From Triglochin maritima (Eukaryota > Streptophyta > Magnoliopsida > Alismatales > Juncaginaceae): DNA of 64,000 nt. The position numbers and the translations under genes are program-made. Numbering within the stretch: position 1 is the first letter of the stretch; each line of letters starts with the position of its first letter. The notes below the pieces were generated by a model that was given only the letters and a program-made list of their open reading frames with translations, was not told where the DNA came from and did not search any database. This document shows, piece by piece, positions 46,386-58,900 of this stretch. The stretch is taken from positions 48,952,053 to 49,016,052 of the forward strand of contig OY821775.1 of the NCBI GenBank assembly GCA_963682175.1. The letters are read 5' to 3'.

Positions 46386-47979
46386 ACGTGTTCGTAGCAC
46401 GATGGAGGTGGGTAAACAATACATTTATGGGATGATTGGTTGATCCCACATTTGTTACCCGTCAAGTTAAGAGTTTAACTTAGGTAAAAGATACATGTGT
46501 TCCTCCCATTTACATTCAGCTACACTGGAAGATTATAGCATGACCATTACCTTACGCAAAGACCATGACACGTACAAAACGAGACATAATCCACTTTTTT
46601 ACTCAGCTAGTAGTTTCAAAGCATACAACAATTAAGATTAGATATCGAATTTCAGCATTGTGATTAACAAGTTTAGATTTTAATTGAATGTTCAATAACA
46701 TTATGGCATGCAAATGTGTGATCGTATTGAATTTTGGGAAATTGATTACATACAATGCTCTCCCGTGATCTCACTGTGCATCAAGATTCAACCATGCATG
46801 CTTAATTCTTCCACTTTTAGTACTTTTAATCTACAAGTTGAGTTGACTAAAAAACAAAATCCAAACCCAACATGAGATGGTATGGCCACAAATATTCGCC
46901 AGGTCGATGGGTATTAAATGGGGTGCATTGATTGGGTGCGCAGTGACCACAGCACAGTTGCACCCTATAGGATCTGCAACCACCACGTCGCTTTGAATTC
47001 AAGTCCATTTAAATACACATTATGATGGAGTCATGGAGATCGAACATTCATGTATGCTTTCCTTGTTTCTGAACACGACAAGATGATCTTGCGTCGATTT
47101 GATGCCATGAAGCTAGTGAGTGTATCACGTAAATGGTAATGTCAATATGTAGGAAATCGTGTTTGGTTGATAATGGTGTTCACTTTGGAGGAGTTTGGCA
47201 TTTGACGTTTCGGATCACATTTTTTCTTATGGCTATTAAGATTTACATTGGATTTGAGAAGTAAATTCCGATATGACGACTCTTATTCGAGGAAGAAACA
47301 ATACTCTTGGAAATTGGAAGATTGGGAAGAGGATAGGTACGTTGCTTATTCGAGGAAAAGATAAAACTCCAGATTTACGAAAGATAAAGAAGATGAGCTA
47401 AGATAATTTGTACTTGGATTAAATCTTGTTTCTCCTTTCAATAACATAGACACATATCTTTATACAAACTTTTGTAACCAACTTAACGTACCCATAACGT
47501 CTCCTAACTCCGTTGTCATATCCACTAATACATATTAACTAATACATATATTCTAACAATTATCTAAGACATGTTCCAAAGGGATATAAATGAAATGTTA
47601 ATAAAATTCCTAGACTCAAAACAAAGACTCTAGTGGCCTAGTGTTATATTCTCTCTAACATCTACCGTCAGAAACTTTATTTTCACACACGTTTAAAAGT
47701 TGCATTTGGAGGAAATTGTTATTCTATATCTACAAAAACTAGCTTCTCCTCAACAGTTAAAAGCTTGACACCAAACGGACCATTAGTTATATACGTGAGT
47801 TACAAAGTTGGATGATGGTTTGATAAGGAGATCGGTCTTTGGGTCGGGACACTTTTTAGCCTTCTTTTTGTACCCAATCAGGTCAGTTGACACCAACATC
47901 TAGAGTACCTTTCACTACTTCGATTTTCCAAGTGTCTAGGGTTTGGGAAGGAAATCTCTCGGTTGCTCCAAGACAAATT
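46386..47979. other. Intergenic, no supported gene
   Basis: AT-rich. The repeated phrase cttattcgagga(a)ga(a) at about 47281 and 47345 is the only internal repetition noted. Confidence 0.35.
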
Positions 47980-49140
47980 CTCCAAAGAAAATTTTATTTT
48001 TCATGCCTCAAGTGACTCAACTTTTAAAAATAGCCTCCCATTTGACATCTTCTGAATAATATATATCTATCTTTCTACTTCTTCCCAAAATACTCCTGCC
48101 TAAATCGTAGAACCACTAACATCCTCTGGAACTCTCTCTCTCAGTCTCGATATTTAATTTTTTTAAGAAATCGATTGGGTTCGATGGTACGCTATAGATA
48201 GTGTGAGTCGATTTGTAATGCTCTATAGTTATACTTGGCTATGGTTCAGTTGAACTCGATATGTGTTATATATAAACTTCATATGAACTTGATTGCACTC
48301 GATGGTCAACATGATAAATGTTCACATGTCGAAGTAAAATGTCTCATCACTTCGGCAAGGGACATGTCATTATTATGCGAAGAGACGCAACCGTTCGACA
48401 TTCCTTCCTTTTAAGTACACAACCTTTCATTATTGCACGAAGATGCACAACCCTTCGTTACAGGCTCTATAAAATTAGAGGTCAGAGTGTTTTCCATTTA
48501 ATTGTGTATTCGATCCCCCCTCCATTTAGTTGTGTATTCGATTCGTCTCCTCCACCCAAAAAAATAGCCTTCAACACAATGCCTGGGATGACTACTCCGA
48601 GGAAACTGAGCATATCCTCGGTGGACCCATATGGGGAGGTTGTTCCCATGTTTAAATACCAGGAGTTTTACCTCTACCCTATAACACATGTAGGTGCGGT
48701 CGGAAGGCAACAGAGTTATGGTCCAACAATCCGAAAAGATTACCAAAAAGTTATATGTATGTGGCTCCTCAGATCCAACCCTTCGTTGTCGGTACCGTCT
48801 GGGACGATGGAACACCGATATCACCGGTGGATAAACCCGACAAGAGCGTAAAGGACTTAGGGATGCAGAAGCTTCTCTGAAGAGATATATAAACTGACTC
48901 AGAAGATAAATAAAAGATAAATAAAACTATCTTTTAGGCTTGTAGACGACATCTTAGCAGATCATTCTCTTCCAATTGACTCAGAAGAGATATATAATTT
49001 TTGTGTGTTTGTGTTTATGATCTCTCATTGTTTTCTCATTGTACCTCGGTAATAGTTCAATAATAACTTGTTCTTAGCTCGATGTTTGTCTTTGTGTTTT
49101 TTTTGTTTGTGTTTGTGTTTTCTCATTGTTCTCTCTTTTT

Positions 49141-49580
49141 ACCTCGATAGTAGTTCGATAATAACTCGACAGTCTATGACTTAAACGAACCATCATTTAT
49201 TTGATTCTTTTCAAACGAACATTCTGAATGAAGTTTCTCTCTTGACATCTCCTAGTACCTCAATAGTAGTTCGATAATAACTCGACGGTCTAGGACTTAA
49301 ACGACCAATCACTTATTTTAATCCTTCAAACAAACATTCTGACTGAAGTTTCTCTCATTGCTCTCCTATTACCTCAATAGTAGTTTGATAGTAGCTCGAT
49401 AATAACTCAACGGTCTAAAACTTTAACGAATCATCATTTATTTGAATATTTTCAAACGAACAGGCTGAATGAAGTTTCTCTCCTTCTTCTCTCCTAGTGG
49501 CTCGATAGTAGTTCGATTATAACTCGACAGTCTAGTACTTAAACAAACCATCATTTAATTTGAATCTTTGTAGGGTTTAG
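49141..49580. repeat. Tandem repeat, ~120-bp units, four copies
   Basis: Each unit contains CTC.ATAGTAGTTCGATAAT, AACTCGAC.GTCTA, ACTTAAACGA and GAATGAAGTTTCTCTC. Units begin near 49141, 49258, 49371 and 49497. Confidence 0.85.
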
Positions 49581-49749
49581 GGTTTTAAAAAAATTAGTTC
49601 GATAATAGCTCAATGGTCATTATGCAGTTTCAAACGAACTTCGCACATTCAAGCCAGTCATGTCCTTCTACCTCGATAGAGCTCGACGGTGATCGATGGT
49701 TGTTCTATTACCTCTTCGACTACGTCGTTTGCATGAGAAAGATTCAAAT

Positions 49750-49882
49750 AGTCATACCATTCACAACATTCAAATATTAACAAAAAAAACAACGTAAATC
49801 ATTCACAACATTTGAATATTAACAAAAAACTACCTAAACCATTCACAACATTTGAATATTAACAAAAAACAACGTAAACTAC
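49750..49882. repeat. Tandem repeat, ~42-bp units, three copies
   Basis: Units contain CATTCACAACATTTGAATAT followed by TAACAAAAAAC and a short AACGTAAAC or CTACCTAAAC link. Confidence 0.85.
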
Positions 49883-50689
49883 ATAACTGCTTGTGTATTG
49901 ACTATACATTTACAAACAAACACGGTTGTCAAAGTTGACAAATAACACATACACAACAAAAATCACGAAGTATCATAGAATAAAACATTGACTAGAATAA
50001 CTAAAATAACTTTGCCTTTTTCCTAGTCGACTCTTAGTGTTCTTCCCAGCCATGAGGCACCACAGGCAGTGGGAAGTATGTGGTCAAGGATGAGTGTATC
50101 GAAGAGGCAGGTCGCCCCGTAGTTGGGGCATGTGCACTCTAATAAGGGGGTGTTGGGGTTGTTGTCATCGGGTGGAAACTACACAAACCAAATAACAAAA
50201 TATGAGCGGACATTAACTTATAACCACATGTAACTGAAAAATGAAGAAAAAGATGATTAAAACGTACCACTTTCGATGAGGACGCCTACCGTCGTGTCTT
50301 GTATGGTGGCCAAACGACGCTCCACGTCGGCAATCATGTGGTGGAGTTCCGCCAAGGTCTGTTTGACCTCCTTCAGTGGTTCCAGGGGGGATCGTACCGG
50401 AGACATTGCGTCATGCACGTAGAAGGTACGACTTTGGCGTCGCGGGGCCCTGCAACACCAGGTCACTTGTACCGGCCCGGTTGAGGACCAAACACACACC
50501 CGTCGTCCGGCGTAACCGCACAAGCAGATGATGTCTTCGATGGGTGAGACCTCGACGATGTCGTCGTTGTGCATCATTCTGAGATTGGAATCTGGCTGAG
50601 GAAAGAAGACGTTGGCAAGAGAAGTGTACTAGTATAAGGCCGAAAGAAGGGAAGGACGTTTTATATTATCCTAACGACAAACACGACGT

Positions 50690-51440
50690 TTAGAGAGAAG
50701 GTAACCAAACCGTCGAAAACACCCTCGATTATCGTACGTTTCAATCACACTCTTATGGTTAAGAGAAGGTTGAGAGAATATCAAGCTCATGTCGAGTACA
50801 TATCAAGCTCATTGATCCCAACATAGAGAACACTCTTTCTTCATCATATCACGCGCATATCAAGCCTCCCATTGGTATATGTTTTCATAATTTACTCGTA
50901 ACTGACGAGATGTTTCAACAGAAGGAAACTCGACCGTCAAAAACACCTTAAAACATGTCATTGACAGTCACGTTACCTATCGAGCTTAGATCGAGTACGT
51001 ATCGAGTTCATTAATCCCAACATAACGTCACCTCGAACCACACATTGGTACAGTTTTCACGATTTTCTCTTAATTATTGAGTTGACGTTTGGTGAAAAGG
51101 TGAGTGAAAATGGGAAAAAATGTCCTCGATAATCGTGTCGTTGTTGGTCAAGGACTATCGAGTGTATATCGAGCTCATCGATCCAAACAAAGACGACTCT
51201 CTTGTTTCATTATATCGAGGTCACATCGTACCACCATTGTGTAGTTTTCACGTTTTGGTCTTAATTATTGATGTGACGTCTCGAGGGAAGGAAACTGAAC
51301 CGTCGAAAACTTTCTCAGTAATCGTGTCGTTGTGGGTCGACTAAATTATCGAGCCCTATCGAGTGTATATCGAGCTCATCGTATAGATGACATATCAATA
51401 TCATCAATCCCAACAAAGAAGACTCTCTTATGAACTCTGT
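50690..51440. repeat. Tandem repeat, ~190-200-bp units, three to four copies
   Basis: Each unit has AACCGTCGAAAACACC-like text, TCGTGTCGTT, ATATCGAGCTCATCGATCC, AACAAAGA and ACATTGGTACAGTTTTCACG. The units diverge noticeably from one another. Confidence 0.75.
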
Positions 51441-51659
51441 AACAAATTTTGAGAAGTAGAAAGATATGCAGATGTATTTTGAGAAGAAGTGAAAAGATAA
51501 ACATATTTTTCATAGGATGTCAAAATGAGATTTTTCTCTCTCAAGAAATTGGACCACTTGAAACATAAAAAGTCAAATTTTACTTCTCTGATTCAAAAAT
51601 CCACCCACCCCAGATGTCAGCCTTCAACATTAAAAATTTGTTTGGCTGCCACAACCGGT

Positions 51660-51790
51660 GTCTAAGGGCACCCTCAACGGGTGCCCCAACTAAATGTCAG
51701 CATTTTGCTGACATTTAGTTGCACCCCTCAATGGGGTGCAAAATTGGGTGGGAGACCGCCAGGTCAGGGGATCTGGCGGTCTGCCGCCCA
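51660..51790. repeat. Cluster of palindromes (cruciform-prone)
   Basis: Three stems lie close together. GGGCACCC...GGGTGCCC is at 51665-51685. A perfect 15-bp stem AACTAAATGTCAGCA with a 3-base loop is at 51688-51720. AGACCGCCA/TGGCGGTCT is at about 51753-51782. They start an AT-rich stretch (to about 52310) resembling the element at 41196, but a matching right end was not found. Confidence 0.75.
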
Positions 51791-53635
51791 TTTTCACGAC
51801 CGGGTCGTTCTTTTTTTTTATTTTTTTTGTGTGTTTTGTTTTAGTTTGTTTTGTTTTATATTTAATTCTAAATAATTTATTATATTGAATAGTGAAAAAT
51901 ATTATTTTATATTGGATAAAAATATCTAAATTTGTAACATTTTCTCCCCGTCACATCATTTGGGGGTCGATCTTAGATAAAATTTAAAAAAATAAATTAA
52001 AATTTTAAAAAATAAAAAACTTATTTTGAAAAAAAAAAGATTTGAAAAAATATATTTAAAATGATTTTAAAAAAACAAAACAAAAAAGATTGTGGTAATT
52101 ACTTTAATAATGTTGATAAAAGTAATAAATTTAATTACATTTTCGTAATTAATTTTTGTAAAATATGTAATATAATTAATTTTCGTAAAACATGTGATAT
52201 AATCAATAAGAATTGTTCGAAATTAAAAATGAGAGGAAAATAAATGAGATAGAAGTTAGTGAGTGTTGACGTGACTAAATTGACATTTTACGAGTGAATT
52301 GTGGTTGAGGAGTGAATAGTAGAAAAAGAAAGAAGAAAAATGGCATACCAACGAAGAAGACTTAAAATATCACAAGTAAAGATGACTTAACTTTTAGCCT
52401 AACATTTCTGCATGTCAGACACTGTGCATCGAAACACTCTCTTAGTTCTTCGTGTGTTTACCGCATCCGCTTTGTGTACGTTGGTTACCGCATCCGCTTT
52501 TTGAATATGAAAATATTCAACTCATCAATAGACTAGCCACTCTCTCTCCTCCGTTATCAACTCATATCGTCTTTGAACCTGATGAACAACTTATATGGCG
52601 GATTGATTGTGAGAAATTAATAAAGTTTGATAATCACATTTGTATGCATGGCTTATGAAGTTTGATGTCTTTCTAACATGTATGATGCAGGTAGAAACAT
52701 GAGGTCATCAAGAAAATTATATTGCTTTTAGGTATCGATTCTACAAAGATGATTTCCATCATGTTGAGAATATTTATGTTTCATAAAAGTGTGGAGCGTA
52801 TTCATGTTCCTTTTATGTTTGTATATATACCAAGTATATATGGAAGCATACATGTAAATTTATAATTCAACTTTTCGTTATTTTTTGCTGCACATACCAT
52901 ATACCTTTTGCCGTGATTTATATCTCACACGAAATCAAAGTCAGTTCGGATATTTATTAGGATATAGTATAGGTACCTTCCCGCCTGATCAAGTCCAGGG
53001 AAATTTATTTCAGCTCAACTCAATCTTGTAGACGATCAAGATACTTCATTAAATTCCTGATCAATTTGGTATACCCATCATTAAAAAAAGCTGAAACCCG
53101 TGATGGGGTTTCTCAGGTAGTTCATATATGATTTCTGCTTTGTGTACGTGTATCTGTTTTCTTTCTCCATCCTATTTTATACTCGAGCGCCAGTGCTCGT
53201 AGTATCAGAACAACTCTTAACATTAGTAGATAGACATTAACATTTATACAATAAAATTCAACATTAATTCGAATATATTTTCTAATTCGGTTATATTATC
53301 TCTCACTCGTATTGTAACAAGTACTACAAGTTGAATCTTCATGTGATTTCACTTACAAAAGTTCTTCAAGAACATAATTAGATGAAGATTTTTGAGATGC
53401 ATACATGAACTAGTTAAACATAACATTTATACCATAAAAATTCCATATTCGAGTCTCTTTTTTAATTGGTTTCAAGAAAAAATACAAAATATTTACATCA
53501 CTTATATTACAGCATGTGTTACAACTTCAAATGTGAAGTAACATCATTTAAACAATTCTTCAAGAACAAGGTCCTTAAAAGACTTTTGCGATGCAATATT
53601 GCGCATGAACCTAGAGCTACTTTCCCAAGTAATGT
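51791..53635. other. Intergenic, no supported gene
   Basis: AT-rich. Near 52456-52503 a 14-bp phrase (accgcatccgcttt) is repeated twice. The interval ends at the AATGT target site of the gypsy element. Confidence 0.4.
53631..53635. repeat. Target-site duplication, left, of gypsy element
   Basis: AATGT, repeated at 62722-62726. Confidence 0.93.
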
Positions 53636-54064
53636 TGTAACATCCTCAAAACAGCGGAAAATTTAAAATTTTAAACACTCAATCAACAGAGGATATTACG
53701 CAATAAAAGAACACAGGTACACCGACATATATCATATATATATATATATATGTGAATATCAGAGTATACAAAAGTTGTGATTACATCAAAAGCATATACA
53801 AGGAAACAATAATCACACGACCTCAACTGAGAGAAAGCTGGATCCGGTAGCGGTGCTCCTCTCCTCGGTCACCACCCCCTAATGTCGATCACGGCCTGAA
53901 AGTAAACATGCAACAATGCCTGAGTTTCCAGAAGAAAACCCCGTATGCCAAACTCTATACGTATGAAATAAAAGCATCCTAGCATGCAATTCTACTCAAA
54001 AGAAAAGCATCACAACACGCCCAACACCAGGGCTCTCAACTCCATCACAGGACACACCACCGGT

Positions 54065-54465
54065 ACGGGGCTCCAGGTCTAATCTCAACCAACCGCCGCA
54101 CCCACACAGTCACGGGGCTCCAGGTCTAATCTCAACCAACCGTCGCGACTCACACACGTCGCCAAGCTGAGCTCCAGGTCTATTTTCAACCAACCACAGC
54201 TACCACAACACGACCAAGGGCTCCAGGTCTATTTTCAACCAACCCAAACGTATAAGGGCTCCAGGTCTATTTTCAACCAACCCCTACACGCGGTCCTTGC
54301 TCAGGCTCCAGGTCTATTTTCAACCAACCCGAACGCACTACGGAGCTCCAGGTCTATTTTAAACCAACTCCGTACAGACTAGCTGGGCTCCAGGTCTATT
54401 TTCAACCAACCACAACTCTCACACGGTTACGGGGCTCCAGGTCTATTTTCAACCAACCACCGCAA
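54065..54465. repeat. Tandem CTCCAGGTCTATTTTCAACC repeats in 3' LTR, nine units
   Basis: A conserved ~27-bp core (GGGCTCCAGGTCTATTTTCA then ACCAACC) is separated by 10-30 bp variable spacers. The 5' LTR has eight units at about 60944-61290; the difference is one precise unit plus spacer (47 bp). Confidence 0.9.
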
Positions 54466-54569
54466 CCCACGTGCACCTAGCACACTTGCCGGAAGAACAT
54501 CGGCACCACGACTCGTCCTACACGGACAACCACGACCACAACACCTCCATAGTGCAAAACAGGACACAA

Positions 54570-55255
54570 ACGGTCGACCGAACCAAAAGTCCCGGTCGAC
54601 CGAATCAAGCAAATACAGGGCAATCCACTTCGACCGGCACTCCATCGGTCGACCGCTTCCCAACACCACACTCGTTCGGTCGAACCCAAATCAAGGGACG
54701 GTCGACCGTTTAGATGGTCAACTCCCGGTCCAACGAATAAAACGACCAATCGGTCGACCGACAAAAGGGGTCCCAGTCGACCGAAAGTCACCAGGGAACA
54801 AATCCCACAACTCCACAACGAATTCGGTCGAACGCCGAGCACACCTCGGTCGACCGAATCTGTCCAGGGAATAATCCCTCACAAGCGCCACGAATCCGGT
54901 CGAACGCCGAGCTCACCTCGGTCGACCAAATTCCACCAGAGCGTTCCCCACGCTCAGCACACAAGTCCGGTCGACCGAAACCACATTCGGTCGAACCGAC
55001 CACAAGTCCACTTAAGTCACGGTCGGACGAGATCAAAGGGCGGTCGACCGTTTATATAGTCTACGCCCCTCAACCGACTTAAGACAGTGCACACGGTCGA
55101 CCGGCAAAGGGGACCCGGTCGACCGAATTCCACCAGACTTGCCTCCTATGCACAATCGGTCGACCGCCCCACAGGCATCGTTCGACCGATTTGAGGCAGA
55201 GCCCGAATTCTCTTCACGAACGGTCGACCGTTTGCACCAACCGGTCGACCGATCA
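54570..55255. repeat. Array of CGGTCGACCG palindromes in 3' LTR
   Basis: More than ten perfect or near-perfect copies of the 10-bp palindrome, plus half-sites such as TTCGGTCGAACG. Related arrays lie at 61400-62060 (5' LTR) and 3000-3680 (solo LTR). Confidence 0.92.
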
Positions 55256-55917
55256 GGCAGTGAAATCTGCTGCACATTTACTCGCGACGAGCCAATCGGC
55301 CTACCGTCGACTTCCAATTACTCGCGGTGATTAAGTGAGCTAGCTTGACATACCTAAAGGTCTGAAGAGACCCTTAAAGAACCACGACGATGCCTCCACG
55401 AGCACGTCTCCCCAAAAAACGATCCGTCGACGAACCTCGCGTCCAAACGACGATCAACCGCCTCCTCGACGATCCACGACAACGAATCCACCTCCGGCAA
55501 CCTCCACCGAACAACCACAACCACCAAAACCCGAGTGAGGTCAAGAGAGGGAAACCAAAACAAGCCGGAAACGAGCCGAGAGAGTAACACTCACCTCAAC
55601 CACCAACTCCCCGAAGCCGCTCCTCACCTTGCCGGAGATCTCCACTCGCCGGAGCAGCACAGCAGAAGAGGGAGAGAGAATGCGCGAGTGAGAGAGAGGG
55701 AGAGCAACGAGAGAGAGAGAGAGGATTTCCCCCCAAATACTCCTCCAAACCAATCCAAGCCATCCATTCCATCTCCTCTCAATCTCAACCACTCATCCAA
55801 TCCAACACATCTAAGCCCTCCATCCATCTCCTCTCAATCTCAACCATCCATCTCTAATCACCACCTAATCAACCACAAAGCACAATTAGGATTAGGATTA
55901 GGCTAAAATCCTACAAT

Positions 55918-55936
55918 CCACCCTCCTAAAAGAATT
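55918..55936 (-). other. Polypurine tract of gypsy element
   Basis: On the minus strand a TTTTAGGAGGGTGGAT-like tract lies immediately before the 3' LTR, where plus-strand priming is expected. Confidence 0.75.
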
Positions 55937-55948
55937 TTGTCCTCGAAA

Positions 55949-58900
55949 TTAAAACTGAAGCTCACCAAACAACTCCGGGAACTCCTTCCGGACCTCCTCC
56001 TCGATCTCCCAAGTGGCCTCTCGCTCACTGTGGTGCTGCCACCTGACCTTCACCATCGGAATGGTCCTCCTCCTCAACTGATGCTCCATCCGATCCACAA
56101 TCTCAACAGGTCTCTCCTCAAGAGACAAATCCTGACGGATCTCTGGAACCTCCAACTGAATCACATGAGAAGGATCCGCTACGTACTTCCTCAACATCGA
56201 AACGTGGAAGACGTTGTGAAGACCCGAAAACTGCGGCGGCAACGCAACCCTGTAGGCGACCTCTCCAACCCGATCGAGAATCTCAAACAACCCGACATAC
56301 CTCGGACTGAGCTTCCCCTTCTTCCCGAACCTCATCACTCCTCGAGATGGTGAAATCCTCAGGAAGACATGGTCACCAGCCTCAAATCTCAGCTCACGCC
56401 TACGCCTATCTGCGTAGCTCTTCTGCCTGCTCTGCGCAGTCGCTAGTCTCTGTCTGATCACATCAACCTTCTCAGCATACATCTGCACAATCTCAGGACC
56501 AACTAGCTGTCTCTCGCCCACATCACTCCAGCATACCGGTGATCTACACGGTCTCCCGTACAGGGCCTCGTACGGTGCCATCCCAATGCTCGAATGGTAG
56601 CTGTTGTTGTAGGCGAACTCGATCAATGGCAGATGCTCATCCCAATGACCTGCCCAATCCAGAGTACACGCTCGCAACATATCCTCTAGCGTCTGGATGG
56701 TCCTCTCAGACTGACCGTCTGTCTGCGGATGGAATGTCGTACTGAACTTCAACCGAGTCCCCAAGGCCTGCTGCAAACTCCCCCAGAATCTGGAAGTGAA
56801 CCTCGGATCTCGATCTGAAATAATACTCACAGGCACCCCATGAAGGCTGACAATCTCCTCAATATACAACTTAGCTAGACCCTCCAGAGGTAAAGTGGTC
56901 CGAATAGCTAAGAAGTGCGCCGACTTGGTCAGTCGATCGACTATGACCCAAATCGCGTCATGGAATCCCCTCGTCTTTGGCAGCCCGGTGACAAAATACA
57001 TCGTCACGTGCTCCCACTTCCACTCTGGAAGCTCGATCCTCTGCATCGGCCCTGCAGGTCTCTGGTGCTCAATCTTCACCTGCTGACAGATCAGACATCT
57101 GCCAACAAACTCTGCGATCTCCGTCTTCATCTTCTTCCACCAAAAGTTCCTCTGAAGATCTCTATACATCTTCGTGCTGCCCGGGTGGATCGAATAACGG
57201 GATCTATGCGCCTCCTCCAGAATGTCCTGCCTCAGATCTCCTCCCTTCGGTACCCAGACACGGCCTCTGAACCTCAGTCCACCATCAACACCAACACTGA
57301 AGTCTGATCCATCTCTGGCAGCTAACTGCAGCAACCCAGCTAACTCATCATCAGTACTCTGAGCCTGAACAATACTCGAGACCAACTGAGGCTCCACTCT
57401 CAGCCCTGCGATCACTGCACCTCGCGACTCATCGGTGAACGGTCTCCACTCAGTCAACGCCTCAAGCAGCTTCCACTCCTCGATACAAAGACCTGCTGCG
57501 GTAACCTCCACCTTCCTGCTCAAAGCATCAGCAACCGAATTCGCCTTCCCCGGATGGTACGAGATGGTGAAATCATAATCCTTAATCAGCTCGAGCCATC
57601 TGCGCTGCCTCATATTCAGTTCCTTCTGCGAAAACAGATACTTCAGACTCTGATGATCGGTGAATACCTCGAATCGCTCGCCATACAAGTAATGCCTCCA
57701 GGTCTTCAAAGCGTGCACCACTGCCGCCAGCTCCAAATCATGAGTGGGGTAGTTCCTCTCGTGCACCTTCAACTGCCTCGAAGCATATGCAACCACCTGC
57801 CCGTGCTGCATGAGTACGCATCCCAGCCCAACGCCTGACGTGTCACTGTAAATCACAAAACCACCACTGCCACTGGGAAGTGTCAGAACTGGAGCAGTCG
57901 TCAGCCGACTCTTCAGTTCCTGAAAACTGTCCTCGCACTTCTGGGACCACACGAACTCAACGCCCTTCCGCGTCAGAGCCGTCAACGGCGAAGCCAACCT
58001 CGAGAAATCCTGGATGAAACGACGATAATAACCTGCCAGACCCACAAAGCTCCTGATCTCTGCTACACACGTCGGGGCTCTCCACTGTGTAACGGCCTCA
58101 ACCTTCGCTGGATCGACGGAAATCCCGTCACCTGACACGATGTGTCCCAAGAAGGCGACACTGCTCAGCCAGAACTCGCACTTCGACAGCTTGGCATACA
58201 ACTGATGATCCCGCAAAATGCCAAGTACAACTCTCAAGTGCTCTCGATGCTGCTCCACATCTGGCGAGTAAATCAAAATATCGTCCACGAAGACAATCAC
58301 GAACCGGTCGAGGTACTGACTGAACGTCCTGTTCATCAAATCCATAAACGCTGCAGGCGCGTTCGTCAACCCGAACGGCATCACCAAAAACTCGTAATGC
58401 CCGTACCTCGTCCTGAAAGCTGTCTTCTGCACATCTGCCTCTCTGATCCTCAGCTGATGATAACCGGATCGCAGATCAATCTTCGAGAACACCTGCGCTG
58501 ACTGCAACTGGTCAAACAGGTCCTCGATCCTGGGCAAGGGATACCGATTCCTCACGGTAACCTTGTTCAGCATCCTGTAATCTATACACATCCGCAGTGA
58601 TCCATCCTTCTTCTTCACGAAGAGTACCGGCGCTCCCCAAGGCGAGACACTGGGGCGGATAAACCCTGTATCCATCAGATCCTGCAACTGCCTCTTCAGC
58701 TCTACCAGCTCCGCAGGTGCCATCCGATACGGCGCCTTCGACTGCGGCGTAGTCCCAGCTACCAAGTCGATCCCAAACTCAATCTCTCTGTGAGGCGGCA
58801 ACCCAGTGATATCATCTGCAAAAACATCTGGAAACTCCCGAACAATCTCGATGTCCTCCAATCTCTCCGCCTCTGGATCTGGAACTACCAAAGTTGCCAC

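Larger units (their letters stand above)
47980..51595. mobile_element. Large MULE-like element with long imperfect inverted repeats and internal tandem arrays
   Basis: About 120 bp at the left (47985-48105) and the inverted right end (51475-51590) share GAAAATTT, CTCAAGTG, ATTTGACATC, ATCTTTCTACTTCTTC and CAAAATAC in the same order. Between them are two different tandem arrays and two open stretches without recognised domains: 48318-48851 (+), and 50257-50577 (-), the latter with a predicted coiled coil (EPLKEVKQTLAELHHMIADV). Long inverted repeats around a several-kb body with no transposase fit a non-autonomous MULE, but no target duplication was identified. Confidence 0.55.
53636..55915 (-). 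repeat. 3' LTR of gypsy element (2280 bp)
   Basis: Starts TGTAACATCCTC, ends TAAAATCCTACA. It contains a (TA)n tract (53727-53752), nine units of GGCTCCAGGTCTATTTTCAA-type repeats (about 54065-54465), more than ten CGGTCGACCG palindromes (about 54570-55255) and a GAGA tract (55667-55725). It is 74 bp longer than the 5' LTR. Confidence 0.95.

Noticed and set aside
49141..51440. TCGA-rich arrays considered as centromeric satellite
   Set aside because: Only three or four units each, in two unrelated families, enclosed by long inverted repeats; not satellite-like.
54427..55590. Open frames of 60-120 codons on both strands of the LTRs (also 61258-62663)
   Set aside because: They arise from the GTCGAC palindromes (SVDR/VDRP-like translations) and tandem units in non-coding LTR sequence.
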